34,605 nucleotides of DNA from an uncultured Curvibacter sp. (GTDB lineage: Bacteria > Pseudomonadota > Gammaproteobacteria > Burkholderiales > Burkholderiaceae_C), in NCBI GenBank assembly GCA_903902035.1, contig CAIUTG010000133.1, positions 1 to 34,605 on the forward strand, given 5' to 3'. Below, piece by piece: positions 7,330 to 16,072 of the stretch (positions within the stretch are counted from its first letter, which is position 1; every line of letters starts with the position of its first letter). A program made the position numbers and the translations under genes. The notes below the pieces were generated by a model. That model was not told the origin of the DNA and made no database searches. It saw only the letters and a program-made list of their open reading frames with translations.

Positions 7330-7711
7330 ATTGATACTGCGGATGGGGGGTCAGGAAGACGGTTTCCACATCGGGCACCAAAGCCCGGTTCATGCCCGAG
7401 AGCTGAAATTCGTAATCAAAATCGGTCGCGCTGCGCAAACCCCTGACCATGACCTGACCGCCCCGAGCCGCAACAAAATGCGACACCAAGCCATCAAATG
7501 TGAGTACCTCCACTTGGGGGTAGGGCCTGACCACTTCTTGGACCAGCGCCACCCGCTCTGAGAGGCTGAACAGGGTTTTTTTGTGGTGGCCTGCGGCCAC
7601 CGCCACGATCAAGTGGTCAAACAAGCCCGCCGCCCGTCGCAACATGTCTTCATGCCCCAGGGTGATGGGGTCAAAAGTGCCTGGGTAAACGGCAATCACT
7701 TGGCGGCTCAT
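7223..7711 (-). CDS. coaD: Pantetheine-phosphate adenylyltransferase
   Basis: Transfers AMP to 4'-phosphopantetheine to give dephospho-CoA, the penultimate step of coenzyme A synthesis. The 162-residue product matches the family length and carries the nucleotidyltransferase motif YPGTFDPITLGH (His about 20) and the ISSTLVRE signature near the C-terminus. It starts at ATG 7711 with AGGAG six bases upstream. It is last in the minus-strand run of M16 peptidases, rsmD and coaD; the rsmD-coaD pair is common in bacteria. Its stop at 7223 overlaps the restored kinase stop (7224-7226) in a tail-to-tail arrangement. Confidence 0.97.
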   Translation of the reverse strand: MSRQVIAVYPGTFDPITLGHEDMLRRAAGLFDHLIVAVAAGHHKKTLFSLSERVALVQEVVRPYPQVEVLTFDGLVSHFVAARGGQVMVRGLRSATDFDYEFQLSGMNRALVPDVETVFLTPHPQYQFISSTLVREIATLGGEVGQFVPPVVLQALKQKLAA

Positions 7712-7751
7712 GGGTACTCCTGCGGTGGTTTCAGCGCCCCATTATCCGCGC

Positions 7752-8384
7752 TCAGGGCGTCGCTGCGGGCCGTGCTCTTTGGAGCAAATGGGCATGCACC
7801 TGACCCGCTTTCAAATGGCGCAACACCCGCCAAGCACCGTCTGCGGCTTGGTGTTGGCTTTGCAGCGCTTGGTTCAGCCCCTCGTCTTGCCACTCTTGGC
7901 GGGCTTCGAGGTAAATGAAGCCCTCCGGCTTGAGCGCAGCGGCGGCCAAGGACAATGCCAACGCATAACAATCGCTGTCAAAAGGGGGGTCTAAAAAAAC
8001 CAGGTCCAACTCCGGTTGGGTGGCCCGTTGACGCAACTGGGCCAGGCCGTCCCCCCGCACCACGGTCACCCTTTGGGCCTGCAAGGTGCGTTGTGTGGCC
8101 TGAAGGTGGGCCACCAACGCCTTGGATTGCTCGACCAGGCACACGCTGGCGGCCCCGCGCGAAGCGGCCTCCCAACCCAGCGCCCCCGTGCCTGCAAAGG
8201 CATCCAGACAGTGCCAACCCGTCAAGTCCTGACCCAACCAGTTGAACAAGGTCTCGCGCACCCGGTCGGGCGTGGGGCGCAAACTCAAGGCCTCGGACAC
8301 AAAAGGCACGACCAAGCGCCGCCGACGCCATTGCCCACCAATGATCCGGATTTCACCCGGGTGAACCGCACGGGGTTGTTTCAA
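7752..8384 (-). CDS. rsmD: 16S rRNA (guanine(966)-N(2))-methyltransferase
   Basis: SAM-dependent enzyme that methylates G966 in helix 31 of 16S rRNA. The 210-residue product has EIRIIGGQWRRRRL at the N-terminus, RPTPDRVRETLFNWL, the SAM-binding FAGTGALGWEAASRGA (about 63-78) and the catalytic DPPF in LDLVFLDPPF. It starts at a TTG (8384) that overlaps the preceding peptidase stop (TTGA), suggesting translational coupling. The gap to coaD is 40 bp. Confidence 0.95.
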   Translation of the reverse strand: MKQPRAVHPGEIRIIGGQWRRRRLVVPFVSEALSLRPTPDRVRETLFNWLGQDLTGWHCLDAFAGTGALGWEAASRGAASVCLVEQSKALVAHLQATQRTLQAQRVTVVRGDGLAQLRQRATQPELDLVFLDPPFDSDCYALALSLAAAALKPEGFIYLEARQEWQDEGLNQALQSQHQAADGAWRVLRHLKAGQVHAHLLQRARPAATP

Positions 8385-9775
8385 GGCTGGGCCCCCACCA
8401 GCACCGTGACCATGCGCTCGGGTTGCAAATGCCGCGCCATGGCTGCCCGCACTTCGGCCACCGTGACCCGCTGAATGTGCTCGGTCCAGGTGTCCAGGTA
8501 ATCGAGCGGCAAATGGTGACGGGCCATGTTGGCGACGTTTTCCAACAGTTTGCGGTTGTTGTCGATGCGCAGGGGAAAGCCCCCCACCAGGTTGTCTTTG
8601 GCGGCTTGCAACTCGGCCTCGGTGGGTCCCTCCGCCAGGTATTGGCGCAAAACCTCACGCGCCACGCCCAAAGCCTGATCGGCTTGGTCAGGTCGGGTTT
8701 GCAAACCCAGGGTGAAAGCACCTTCGTGCAAGCCAGGCGCAAAACCGCTGTAGACGCTGTAGCTCAGGCCACGGTCTTCCCGCACCGCCTGGGTCAAGCG
8801 CGACACAAAGCCGCCGCCGCCCAAAATGTAATTGCCCACCAGCAAGGGAAAATAGTCGGGGTCGCTGCGGCGGATGCCGGGTTGCCCCAACAAGACATGG
8901 GCTTGGGCCGAGTCAAAGGGAATTCGCAAAGTCTGTGCGGCCTTGAGTGGCGCCACATCGGGCACCGCAGGCAAGGCGTGGGCCGCGCAGTGGCTGGCGC
9001 CATTCAGGGCCGAACCGGGGGCCGAAGGGGAAACCAGGCCCTGGGTCAGGTGTTGCACAGCGGCTTCGGTCTGCGCCCGGTTCAAGGCCCCCACCACGGT
9101 CACGGTGGTCTGACAGGGATTCAAGGTTCGCTGCAAATAGACCTGCATGTCGCTGACGTGAATGGCCTGCAAACTGGCCACGCTGGGCATTTGACCGTAA
9201 GGGTGGTCCCCATAAACGGCTCGGCCAAAGGCCTTGGCCGCGACCGTGCCAGGCTGGGTGTCGGCCTCTTTCAATGCCGCTTGCAAACGCTCTTGCTCAC
9301 GCTGCCAAATCGGGGCTGACAGGCTGGACTCATTCAGTTCTCTGGCGGCCAGCGCCAGCGCGGGTGCCCACTGCGCAGGATCGGTCAGCGACCTGAGCGC
9401 AAAGCTCAGGCGGTCGCTGCTGGCCGAGGCACTGAAGGCGGCCCCCAAATCGGCCCAAGCCTCCCCCAATTGGTTCTCGTCCATGGCAGGCCCGGCGGCG
9501 GATTGTTTGACGCCCAAGCCGATCATGTCGGCGGTGGCCGCGGCCAATCCGGCTTGGCCTTTGGGATCGCGTCGGCTCCCCCCGTCGAACTCCAGCAAGA
9601 CATCGACCATGGGGATGGCGGGGCTTTCCACCAAATACACCTCCACCCCATTGGCCTGGGTCCAGTGCTGAATCGGGATGCCCGCTTGGGCCGATGCGGC
9701 CAGGCCCGACAAAACGCCGCAGAACAAAGCAGTGCGGGGGATCGAAGCAATGGTTTTTGTGAAAAATGAGGGCAT
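8381..9775 (-). CDS. M16 family peptidase-like protein lacking the zinc motif
   Basis: Secreted or periplasmic pitrilysin-family subunit of about 464 residues. I chose ATG 9775 because AAAGG lies nine bases upstream and a clean signal peptide follows (MPSFFTKTIASIP...AASAQA). The track's 9808 start is a GTG inside the upstream gene. The HxxEH zinc site is absent: the corresponding segment reads about MIGLGVKQSAAG. The second-domain features of M16, including GGGGFVSRLTQAVRE and GLSYSVYSGF with the Arg/Tyr pair, are kept. Known bacterial M16B enzymes can be heterodimers of an active and a non-catalytic subunit, and the gene 10 bp upstream encodes the HxxEH partner. It overlaps rsmD by 4 bp. 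Confidence 0.92.
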   Translation of the reverse strand: MPSFFTKTIASIPRTALFCGVLSGLAASAQAGIPIQHWTQANGVEVYLVESPAIPMVDVLLEFDGGSRRDPKGQAGLAAATADMIGLGVKQSAAGPAMDENQLGEAWADLGAAFSASASSDRLSFALRSLTDPAQWAPALALAARELNESSLSAPIWQREQERLQAALKEADTQPGTVAAKAFGRAVYGDHPYGQMPSVASLQAIHVSDMQVYLQRTLNPCQTTVTVVGALNRAQTEAAVQHLTQGLVSPSAPGSALNGASHCAAHALPAVPDVAPLKAAQTLRIPFDSAQAHVLLGQPGIRRSDPDYFPLLVGNYILGGGGFVSRLTQAVREDRGLSYSVYSGFAPGLHEGAFTLGLQTRPDQADQALGVAREVLRQYLAEGPTEAELQAAKDNLVGGFPLRIDNNRKLLENVANMARHHLPLDYLDTWTEHIQRVTVAEVRAAMARHLQPERMVTVLVGAQP

Positions 9776-9785
9776 GGCCGGGCCT

Positions 9786-11267
9786 TTAGTCTGCATGGTG
9801 ATGTTCACCCACCGCCCGCTTGGGGCGATTGGGGTCCAGGGGTTGAGGTTGTAAAACCCCGATGGTCAAACCATCGTCACCAAAATAGCGTTGTGCCACC
9901 GATTGCACCTGGGCCGGGGTCACGGCTTTGAGGGCTCGAATCAACCGGGGACTGGCGTCCAAAGCCAGGCCTTGGGCCCAATTCGAGCCGAGCTCTTGGG
10001 CTTGGTTGAAGATCGAATCCAGTTTGTAAACTTCGCTGGCCACCCACTGGGTTTTGACCCGATTCAACTCCGCCGGGTTCACGCCTTTTTCAGCCACCTG
10101 TCGCACCTGTTCACGCAAGGCCGCCACCACCGCATCAGCGGACTGGCCGGGGGCAGGAACGGCGTCCAACACAAACAACTGTGGCCCCCGCCCCAACAAA
10201 CCATTGCTGGCGCCCGCACGGTCAGCCAAGCGTTTGGGGCCCTGGGTCAGGGCTTTGTCCAGACGGGCGCCGGCATAGCCATCCAGCACCGCCGACAACA
10301 CCGTCAAGGCCAGGGCGTCTTGTGAAGCGGGGTCCAAAACCTCGTCCTCGGTCTCGCCCTGTTTCAAAGGCTGCTTGAAGGCGGTCAACTGCGGCACCTT
10401 GAAAGCCAGCGCCACGTAGGCCTGCTCAGCCGGGGCCTTGAATTCAAAGCGGCGCAAGCCCTTTTGTTCGGGCTCCAGGCGGGGCTTGCGCACCGGCAAG
10501 GCCCGATCGGCAATGGGCTCATAGTATTTTTGGGCCAAAGCCAACGCCTGCTCGGGCGTGATGTCGCCGGCAATCACCACCGCCGCGTTGTGCGCCACAT
10601 ACCAACTCTGCCAGAAATGGCGCACATCATCGGCCACCATGCTGTCCAGGTCTCCCATCCAACCAATCACCGAACGGTGGTAAGGCGAGGCCACAAAAGC
10701 CTGGGCATTCAAGGCCTCCTGCAGGGCGGCACGGGGGTTGTCATCGGTGCGCATGCGGCGCTCTTCCTTGATGACTTCGATTTCCTTGGTGAACTCGGTG
10801 TCCGGCCATTGGTTGTGGGCAAAACGATCGGACTCCAAGGCCATCACATCGGCCAATTTGCTCGCCGGAACCTGCTGAAAGAAGGCCGTGAAGTCCTCGG
10901 TGGTGAAGGCGTTCTCACGCCCGCCCAAACGGGCCACCTGGCGTGAGAACTGACCGGCTGGCACACGGGGTGTGCCCTTGAACATCATGTGCTCCAGGGC
11001 ATGGGCGACGCCACTGGTGCCATCCACCTCATCGATGGCCCCCACCCCCACCCACAGCATGTGCGCCACGGTGGGCGCGCGGTGATCGGGCTTGACGATC
11101 AAGGTCATGCCATTGGCCAGTTTGAACTGCGCCACGCCCTCGGCCTGCCCCCCACCGGCTTGTGCCATGGCAATCGAGGGGGGCAGCAGCCAGGCCGAAA
11201 CGACCAAAAACAAGGCGGCGCTTTGGATTTTGAGTGAGGTTTTGGCGAAGGGCATGGGCATTTTCAT
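9786..11267 (-). CDS. M16 family zinc metallopeptidase (active subunit)
   Basis: Secreted pitrilysin/insulinase-family protease of about 493 residues from ATG 11267; in-frame starts at 11279 (ATG) and 11291 (TTG) are possible. A signal peptide (MKMPMPFAKTSLK...SIAMAQA) is followed by the inverted zinc motif HALEH (about 89-93) and, about 75 residues later, the third-ligand region EIEVIKEERRM. This is the catalytic partner of the zinc-site-less paralogue encoded directly downstream. The start lies only 27 bp from the divergent ftsY start, so the two promoters must overlap or lie inside the neighbouring coding sequences. The substrate is unknown; peptides in the periplasm are most likely. Confidence 0.95.
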   Translation of the reverse strand: MKMPMPFAKTSLKIQSAALFLVVSAWLLPPSIAMAQAGGGQAEGVAQFKLANGMTLIVKPDHRAPTVAHMLWVGVGAIDEVDGTSGVAHALEHMMFKGTPRVPAGQFSRQVARLGGRENAFTTEDFTAFFQQVPASKLADVMALESDRFAHNQWPDTEFTKEIEVIKEERRMRTDDNPRAALQEALNAQAFVASPYHRSVIGWMGDLDSMVADDVRHFWQSWYVAHNAAVVIAGDITPEQALALAQKYYEPIADRALPVRKPRLEPEQKGLRRFEFKAPAEQAYVALAFKVPQLTAFKQPLKQGETEDEVLDPASQDALALTVLSAVLDGYAGARLDKALTQGPKRLADRAGASNGLLGRGPQLFVLDAVPAPGQSADAVVAALREQVRQVAEKGVNPAELNRVKTQWVASEVYKLDSIFNQAQELGSNWAQGLALDASPRLIRALKAVTPAQVQSVAQRYFGDDGLTIGVLQPQPLDPNRPKRAVGEHHHAD

Positions 11268-11294
11268 AGAATGTGCCATTCTAAGAACCAATTC

Positions 11295-12311
11295 ATGTTC
11301 TCATTTTTAAAGAAAAAAATAGCCCCATCGCCCCCACCCGTCGTCCCAGCGCCGGTGACAGGGGCGGTGGCCCCGACGCCGGTCCCGTCCAACGAGGCCC
11401 CTTCTCAGGCCCAACGGCAAGGCTGGCTGCAACGCCTCAAAACAGGCCTGAGCAAGACGGGGGGTCAGCTGGTTTCGGTGTTCACGGGCACCCAAATCGA
11501 CGAGGCCTTGTACGAGGAACTCGAAACGGCTTTGTTGATGGCCGACACCGGTGTCAAGGCCACCCAGTTTCTGCTCCATGACCTCAGGCGCCGGGTCAAG
11601 GAAAGCAAGGCCACCGAACCCCTCCAGGTCAAAGCCCTGCTGATCGAGGGCTTGACCGCCTTGCTGAGCCCGCTGGAAAAGCAACTGACCATTGGCCAGC
11701 ACACCCCCACCGTCATCATGGTGGCCGGCGTCAACGGCGCGGGGAAAACCACCTCCATTGGCAAACTCACTCAGCACTTGGCCCAAAGCGGTGCAGCGGT
11801 CTTGCTGGCCGCGGCCGACACCTTCCGTGCCGCCGCGCGCGAGCAACTGGGGGTCTGGGCCGACCGCAACGCGGTTGAAATCGTCAGCCAGGCTGGGGGT
11901 GACCCCGCCGCGGTCAGCTTTGACGCCGTCCAAGCGGGGCGTGCCCGGGGCAAAGATGTGGTGTTGGTGGACACCGCGGGTCGTCTGCCCACCCAAACCC
12001 ACCTGATGGAAGAGCTCAAGAAAATCAAACGGGTCTTGACCAAGGCCGACGCCAGTGCCCCCCATGAGGTGCTGCTGGTGATTGACGGCAACACGGGCCA
12101 AAATGCGCTGGCTCAGGTGCGCGCCTTCGACGACGCCATCGGGCTGACCGGACTGATTGTCACCAAACTCGATGGCACCGCCAAAGGCGGGGTCCTGGCA
12201 GCGATTGCCCAGGAGCACCCCATTCCGGTTTATTTCATCGGCGTCGGTGAACAATTGGAAGATTTACAAACCTTCAAGGCCCAGGAATTTGCCCAGGCCT
12301 TGCTCAACTGA
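11295..12311 (+). CDS. ftsY: Signal recognition particle receptor FtsY
   Basis: GTPase at the inner membrane that receives ribosome-SRP complexes for co-translational insertion of membrane proteins. I chose ATG 11295 (MFSFLKKK, the typical FtsY start) over the track's 11271. The 338-residue product has a short N-terminal region rich in Pro, Val and Ala rather than the long acidic A domain of E. coli, then the N domain (about 40-135) and the G domain with GVNGAGKTTSIGKL (about 145-158), DTFRAAAREQL, VDTAGR and TKLDGTAKGG. It precedes rpoH on the same strand, as in many proteobacteria, although ftsE/ftsX are not between them here. Confidence 0.97.
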   Translation: MFSFLKKKIAPSPPPVVPAPVTGAVAPTPVPSNEAPSQAQRQGWLQRLKTGLSKTGGQLVSVFTGTQIDEALYEELETALLMADTGVKATQFLLHDLRRRVKESKATEPLQVKALLIEGLTALLSPLEKQLTIGQHTPTVIMVAGVNGAGKTTSIGKLTQHLAQSGAAVLLAAADTFRAAAREQLGVWADRNAVEIVSQAGGDPAAVSFDAVQAGRARGKDVVLVDTAGRLPTQTHLMEELKKIKRVLTKADASAPHEVLLVIDGNTGQNALAQVRAFDDAIGLTGLIVTKLDGTAKGGVLAAIAQEHPIPVYFIGVGEQLEDLQTFKAQEFAQALLN

Positions 12312-12312
12312 C

Positions 12313-12330
12313 CCTCTGGGCCTTCAGAGG
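12313..12330 (+). terminator. Weak hairpin after ftsY
   Basis: CCTCTG-GGCCTT-CAGAGG forms a 6-bp stem two bases after the ftsY stop. No T-tract follows, so it may only pause RNA polymerase or protect the 3' end. Confidence 0.25.
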
Positions 12331-12357
12331 CCACGCACATCGGTTCTCCAAAAACCA

Positions 12358-12384
12358 TTAGCACTCTCGGCAAGAGAGTGCTAA
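12358..12384. promoter_or_regulatory. CIRCE element (HrcA operator) upstream of rpoH
   Basis: TTAGCACTC-N9-GAGTGCTAA matches the CIRCE consensus at all 18 defined positions with the canonical 9-bp spacer. The palindrome extends to 12-bp perfect arms (12357-12368 and 12374-12385). A TAATAT hexamer (12382-12387) overlaps the right arm and fits a sigma70 -10 box, so bound HrcA would block initiation. It lies 54 bp before the rpoH ATG. CIRCE is classically found before groESL, dnaK or hrcA; its position here implies HrcA repression of the heat-shock sigma factor gene. hrcA is not in this window. Confidence 0.92.
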
Positions 12385-12387
12385 TAT
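12382..12387 (+). promoter_or_regulatory. rpoH: Candidate -10 hexamer of the rpoH promoter
   Basis: TAATAT overlaps the right CIRCE arm. A recognisable -35 is weak (TAGCAC, 17 bp upstream), so this is a candidate only. It is placed because CIRCE operators normally overlap the core promoter they repress. Confidence 0.35.
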
Positions 12388-12397
12388 GGCGTCTATC

Positions 12398-12411
12398 GGG
12401 GCAAACGCCCC
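12398..12411 (+). other. Hairpin in the rpoH 5' leader
   Basis: GGGGC-AAAC-GCCCC forms a 5-bp all-G/C stem with a 4-nt loop, 27 bp before the rpoH start. It leaves the GAAAGGA ribosome-binding site free. It may stabilise the leader RNA; a thermosensor role is not supported because the ribosome-binding site is not sequestered in this simple fold. Confidence 0.35.
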
Positions 12412-12438
12412 TTGAAACCGACTCGAAAGGATGCTGGA

Positions 12439-13401
12439 ATGTCCCTTCAAAACCAGAATTTGGCTACGGCCATTGCCTTGCCTGCTTGCCCCCAAGAGGC
12501 CACCGCCTTGAGCTGGGGCTTGTTGCCGCCGCTGGGCAACCTGGACGCTTACATCACCGCCGTCAACCGCATGCCCCTGCTGACGCCTGCGGAAGAACAA
12601 CAACTCGCGCGCGATCTGCGTGACCACAACCAAGTGGAAGCCGCCGGTCGTTTGGTGATGTCGCACTTGCGTTTGGTGGTCTCCATCTCACGCCAATACC
12701 TGGGTTATGGCCTGCCCCACGGTGACCTGATCCAAGAAGGCAATTTGGGCTTGATGAAGGCCGTCAAACGCTTTGACCCCGACCAGGGGGTGCGCCTGGT
12801 GAGCTATGCCATGCACTGGATCAAGGCCGAGATCCATGAATACATTCTGAAAAACTGGCGCATGGTCAAGGTGGCCACCACCAAGGCCCAGCGCAAGCTG
12901 TTCTTCAACCTGCGCTCCATGAAGCAAGGTTTCAAGGCGGACGCCTTGGATGAGGCCAGCACCCACCGCGACACCCTGAGTGACGCCGAAGTCAGCCTCA
13001 TGGCCAAGCGCCTCAACGTCAAACGGGAAGACGTGCTGGAGATGGAAATGCGGCTCTCCGGCGGCGATGTGTTGATGGACCCCAGCCCCCAGGACGACTC
13101 GGACAAAGCCTTTGGTCCGATTGCCTACCTGAGCGACGCACAGCACGAGCCGACCGCCATGCTGGAAGCCCAGCAACACGACCGTTTGGCCAGCGATGGC
13201 CTGGCCATGGCGCTCGAAGGCCTGGATGCGCGCAGCCGCCGCATTGTGGAAGAGCGTTGGCTCAAGGTCAACGACGATGGCAGTGGCGGCATGACGCTGC
13301 ACGACTTGGCCGCCGAATATGGCGTCAGCGCCGAGCGGATTCGCCAGATCGAAGTCGCTGCCATGAAAAAAATGAAAACCGCCCTGGCTGAATTCGCCTG
13401 A
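12439..13401 (+). CDS. rpoH: RNA polymerase heat-shock sigma factor (sigma-32)
   Basis: Alternative sigma factor directing transcription of chaperone and protease genes. ATG 12439 is preceded by GAAAGGA; the track's TTG at 12412 lies within the leader. The 320-residue product has sigma70 region 2 (LVMSHLRLVVSISRQYLGYG, DLIQEGNLGLMKAV, VSYAMHWIKAEIHEYIL), the RpoH-box QRKLFFNLR (about 151-159) that separates sigma-32 from other sigma factors, and region 4 (LHDLAAEYGVSAERIRQIE) at the C-terminus. Transcription appears controlled by the CIRCE element upstream. It converges with sco1, with 12 bp between stops. Confidence 0.97.
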   Translation: MSLQNQNLATAIALPACPQEATALSWGLLPPLGNLDAYITAVNRMPLLTPAEEQQLARDLRDHNQVEAAGRLVMSHLRLVVSISRQYLGYGLPHGDLIQEGNLGLMKAVKRFDPDQGVRLVSYAMHWIKAEIHEYILKNWRMVKVATTKAQRKLFFNLRSMKQGFKADALDEASTHRDTLSDAEVSLMAKRLNVKREDVLEMEMRLSGGDVLMDPSPQDDSDKAFGPIAYLSDAQHEPTAMLEAQQHDRLASDGLAMALEGLDARSRRIVEERWLKVNDDGSGGMTLHDLAAEYGVSAERIRQIEVAAMKKMKTALAEFA

Positions 13402-13413
13402 CGGAGGAAGGCG

Positions 13414-14037
13414 CTAAGGGCTGGCCAAAAGCAGCTGGACATCGTCCAAAATGGCCTTGGCCCCGCTGCTGTAGCGGCTGAACAAACGGATGCGGCCCTG
13501 GGGATCAAAAAAGTAGGTGCCCGCCGTGTGGTCAAAGGTGTAAGTGCCTGGGGTTTTGCCCTCCACCTTTTTGTAATAAATCTTGAAAGCCTTGGTCACG
13601 GCCGCCAACTGCTCGGGGCTGGCTGGACGCAACGCCAAGAAGCCAGTGTCCTGGTTTGAATCTGCACCGGCCTCACCGCTGAAGCCCGCCATATAAGCCC
13701 GCAACACTTCGGGCGTATCGCGCTCAGGGTCCAGCGAAACGAACAAGACCTGCAAACGGCTCCCCGCCGAGCCCAAGGCGTGTTTGACCTCGGCCAATTC
13801 AGCCAGGGTGGTCGGGCACACGTCCGGGCATTGGGTGTAACCAAAGAACACGGCCACCACCTTGCCTTTGAAGTCGCTCAAATGACGCATCTGACCCGAA
13901 GCGTCGGGCAAGTCCAACTGGGACGCGTAGTCGGCCCCCGTGATGTCAACCGACTTGAATTGGGGCCGCTCAGAATGGCAGGCGCTTAAACCCAACAAGC
14001 TGAAGGCCAGCAACAGGCCCAGCACACGATGTTTCAT
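13414..14037 (-). CDS. sco1: Sco1/SenC family copper chaperone lipoprotein
   Basis: Thioredoxin-fold copper chaperone that helps build the CuA centre of cytochrome c oxidase subunit II. The 207-residue product from ATG 14037 has a lipoprotein signal with lipobox LGLSAC (Cys 20), the copper-binding CPDVC (Cys 70 and 74) in [14 protein letters not shown], and the third ligand His 169 in [13 protein letters not shown]. The long track ORF from 14673 is an artefact running antiparallel through ctaB. The start overlaps the ctaB stop by 4 bp, so it is the last gene of the ctaA-ctaB-sco1 group. Confidence 0.95.
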   Translation of the reverse strand: MKHRVLGLLLAFSLLGLSACHSERPQFKSVDITGADYASQLDLPDASGQMRHLSDFKGKVVAVFFGYTQCPDVCPTTLAELAEVKHALGSAGSRLQVLFVSLDPERDTPEVLRAYMAGFSGEAGADSNQDTGFLALRPASPEQLAAVTKAFKIYYKKVEGKTPGTYTFDHTAGTYFFDPQGRIRLFSRYSSGAKAILDDVQLLLASP

Positions 14038-14927
14038 AGGTAATGGTCCACCAGCAAGGCGGCAAACAACAGGCTCAGGTGATAAAGCGAAAAGCGGAAA
14101 GTCGCCCGCGACAACTCGTCCGAATAATGACGCCACAGCTTCCAGGCGTAGCCCATGAAGCCCAAACTGAGCAAAACCGCGCAAACCAGGTAAAACCAGC
14201 CACTCATGCCCTCGGCAAAGGGCATGACACAAGCGGCGAACAGCACCACGGTGTACAGCAAGATTTGCAAGCGCGTGAAGGCGCTCCCGTGGGTCACGGG
14301 CAGCATGGGCAAGCCCGACTTCCTGTAATCTTCCACGCGGTACAACGCCAGTGCCCAGAAATGAGGCGGCGTCCACAGGAAAATGATGAGGAACAAAATC
14401 AAACTCTCGGCGCTCACTTGGCCGGTCATGGCGGCCCAACCCAGCACCGGCGGCATGGCCCCCGAAGCGCCACCAATCACGATGTTCTGCGGCGTCAAGG
14501 GCTTGAGGATCACGGTGTAAACCACGGCATAGCCCACAAAAGTGGCAAAGGTCAACAGCATGGCCAGCGGGTTCACCCACACATACAAAATGACCGAACC
14601 CAACACGCACAGCACACTGGAAAAAGCAAATGCCTGCCCATCGCTGAGTTGGCCCTTGGCCGTGGCGCGCCAAGCGGTGCGACGCATTTTGGCGTCAATG
14701 CCTTTTTCAACCAGGCAATTGAACACCGCAGCCGCTCCCGCCACCAGCCAAATGCCGCCACAGGCAATCAAAGCCAAACGGACATCGGCCCAACTGGGCA
14801 CGCCAGGCACAGCCAAAACCATGCCGATGAGGGCACAAAACACAATCAATTGCACCACGCGCGGCTTGGTCAGCTGGTAGTACTGGCTGATCAACGACAA
14901 CCGAGAGAGAGGGACGACAGCGCTCAT
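14034..14927 (-). CDS. ctaB: Protoheme IX farnesyltransferase (haem O synthase)
   Basis: Polytopic inner-membrane UbiA-type prenyltransferase that attaches farnesyl to haem B to make haem O. The 297-residue product starts at ATG 14927 ([25 protein letters not shown]). It contains the first polyprenyl/Mg site around [16 protein letters not shown] (about 85-100), the second [16 protein letters not shown] loop, and multiple hydrophobic segments throughout. It is encoded between ctaA (22 bp upstream) and sco1 (4-bp overlap), matching its role in haem A supply for the oxidase genes nearby. Confidence 0.96.
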   Translation of the reverse strand: MSAVVPLSRLSLISQYYQLTKPRVVQLIVFCALIGMVLAVPGVPSWADVRLALIACGGIWLVAGAAAVFNCLVEKGIDAKMRRTAWRATAKGQLSDGQAFAFSSVLCVLGSVILYVWVNPLAMLLTFATFVGYAVVYTVILKPLTPQNIVIGGASGAMPPVLGWAAMTGQVSAESLILFLIIFLWTPPHFWALALYRVEDYRKSGLPMLPVTHGSAFTRLQILLYTVVLFAACVMPFAEGMSGWFYLVCAVLLSLGFMGYAWKLWRHYSDELSRATFRFSLYHLSLLFAALLVDHYL

Positions 14928-14949
14928 TTCAACCACAAATAAAAATCCA

Positions 14950-16068
14950 TCAAATCGGTGCCAGGACCGGCGGCGCGCTGGCCTGACTTCGACTGGTGCA
15001 CAAGCACCAGACCAACAAGCCCAGCAAAGCCGCAGCCCCCCCCGTGTGCAGCACCGCCGCCAACAAGGGCCAGCCCAACACCACATTGCTCAAGCCCGTC
15101 AGCAATTGCAAGCCCAGCACAGCGCCCAAGGCCCTGGCCGCCGCCCGCTGGAACCGGGCCAAACGCCAAGCCAAGCCACCAACAAAGGCCAACACGCCGT
15201 AGGCCATCAAGCGGTGAGTGTAATGAATTGCGGTCAAGGCAGAAAACACCAAAGGCTGACCATCGCTGCTCAGGCCCAAGGGGCGCCACAACTCGAAGCC
15301 TGCGCCAAAATTCATCACAGGCCACCAAGCGCCCTGGCACAAAGGAAAGGTGTTGCAAACCAACACCGCGTAATTGGTACTGACCCATCCCCCCAGCAGC
15401 ACCTGCAACACCACCAGCCCCAATGCGATCCACAACCCCGCCCGCAACAACGGGGGCAAGGCAGTGGCAGCGGGTTGGCGCTGGGCCGCCAGCTGCACCA
15501 CCAACAAGGCCAGCAACACCAGCCCCCCCAGCAGGTGCAGGGTGACCACCGCCGGGAACAGCTTCAGGGTCACCGTGAAGGCCCCAAAAGCCCCTTGCAG
15601 CAAGACCCAGAGCAAAGTCAAAGTGGCCCAAGCCCGCCGCTGTTTGTGTTTGAACAAAGCGCCCAACCAGGCCAACACAATCAAGGCCCCCACGGCCGTG
15701 GCCAAATAGCGGTGCACCATTTCGATCCAGGCTTTGCCCTCGCTCACCGCACCGGTGGGCATGGCCTGATGGGCCGCCGTGATGTCGGCCAGGGCGGTCA
15801 AGGGGCTGGCCTGACCATAGCAACCCGGCCAATCGGGGCAACCCAAGCCCGAATCGGTGAGACGGGTGAAGGCGCCGAACAGGATCAGATCAAAAGTTAA
15901 AAACAGGGTGATGACCGTCAGCGCCTGCCAAAACGAATTGGGATGACCCCGTTTTTGTTGCCACAGCAGCCAGGCCAGCGGCCCCAAGGCCAGCAAGGCG
16001 CCCACCAGGGCCACTGGCCCCAAGGGGGCCAGGTTGAACAGGCTCAAGGCGGTCGGGGCGGCATCCAT
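14950..16068 (-). CDS. ctaA: Haem A synthase (COX15/CtaA family)
   Basis: Inner-membrane enzyme oxidising the haem O methyl group to the formyl group of haem A. I chose ATG 16068 ([15 protein letters not shown]) over the track's 16155, which extends into the upstream gene. The 372-residue product has about eight membrane segments and haem-ligand His residues in [23 protein letters not shown] and VLHTGGAA. The [12 protein letters not shown] and CNTFPLC motifs carry the periplasmic Cys pairs known in this family. It starts 4 bp after the Sco-like gene ends and precedes ctaB. Confidence 0.95.
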   Translation of the reverse strand: MDAAPTALSLFNLAPLGPVALVGALLALGPLAWLLWQQKRGHPNSFWQALTVITLFLTFDLILFGAFTRLTDSGLGCPDWPGCYGQASPLTALADITAAHQAMPTGAVSEGKAWIEMVHRYLATAVGALIVLAWLGALFKHKQRRAWATLTLLWVLLQGAFGAFTVTLKLFPAVVTLHLLGGLVLLALLVVQLAAQRQPAATALPPLLRAGLWIALGLVVLQVLLGGWVSTNYAVLVCNTFPLCQGAWWPVMNFGAGFELWRPLGLSSDGQPLVFSALTAIHYTHRLMAYGVLAFVGGLAWRLARFQRAAARALGAVLGLQLLTGLSNVVLGWPLLAAVLHTGGAAALLGLLVWCLCTSRSQASAPPVLAPI

Positions 16069-16072
16069 CGTC

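Noticed and set aside
14038-14673. N-terminal extension of the sco1 ORF
   Set aside because: The region is ctaB in another frame; the true start is the lipoprotein signal at 14037.
14043-14942. 299-residue plus-strand ORF over ctaB, and the 284-residue one at 15046-15900 over ctaA
   Set aside because: Both are antisense to polytopic membrane proteins with clear haem-biosynthesis motifs.
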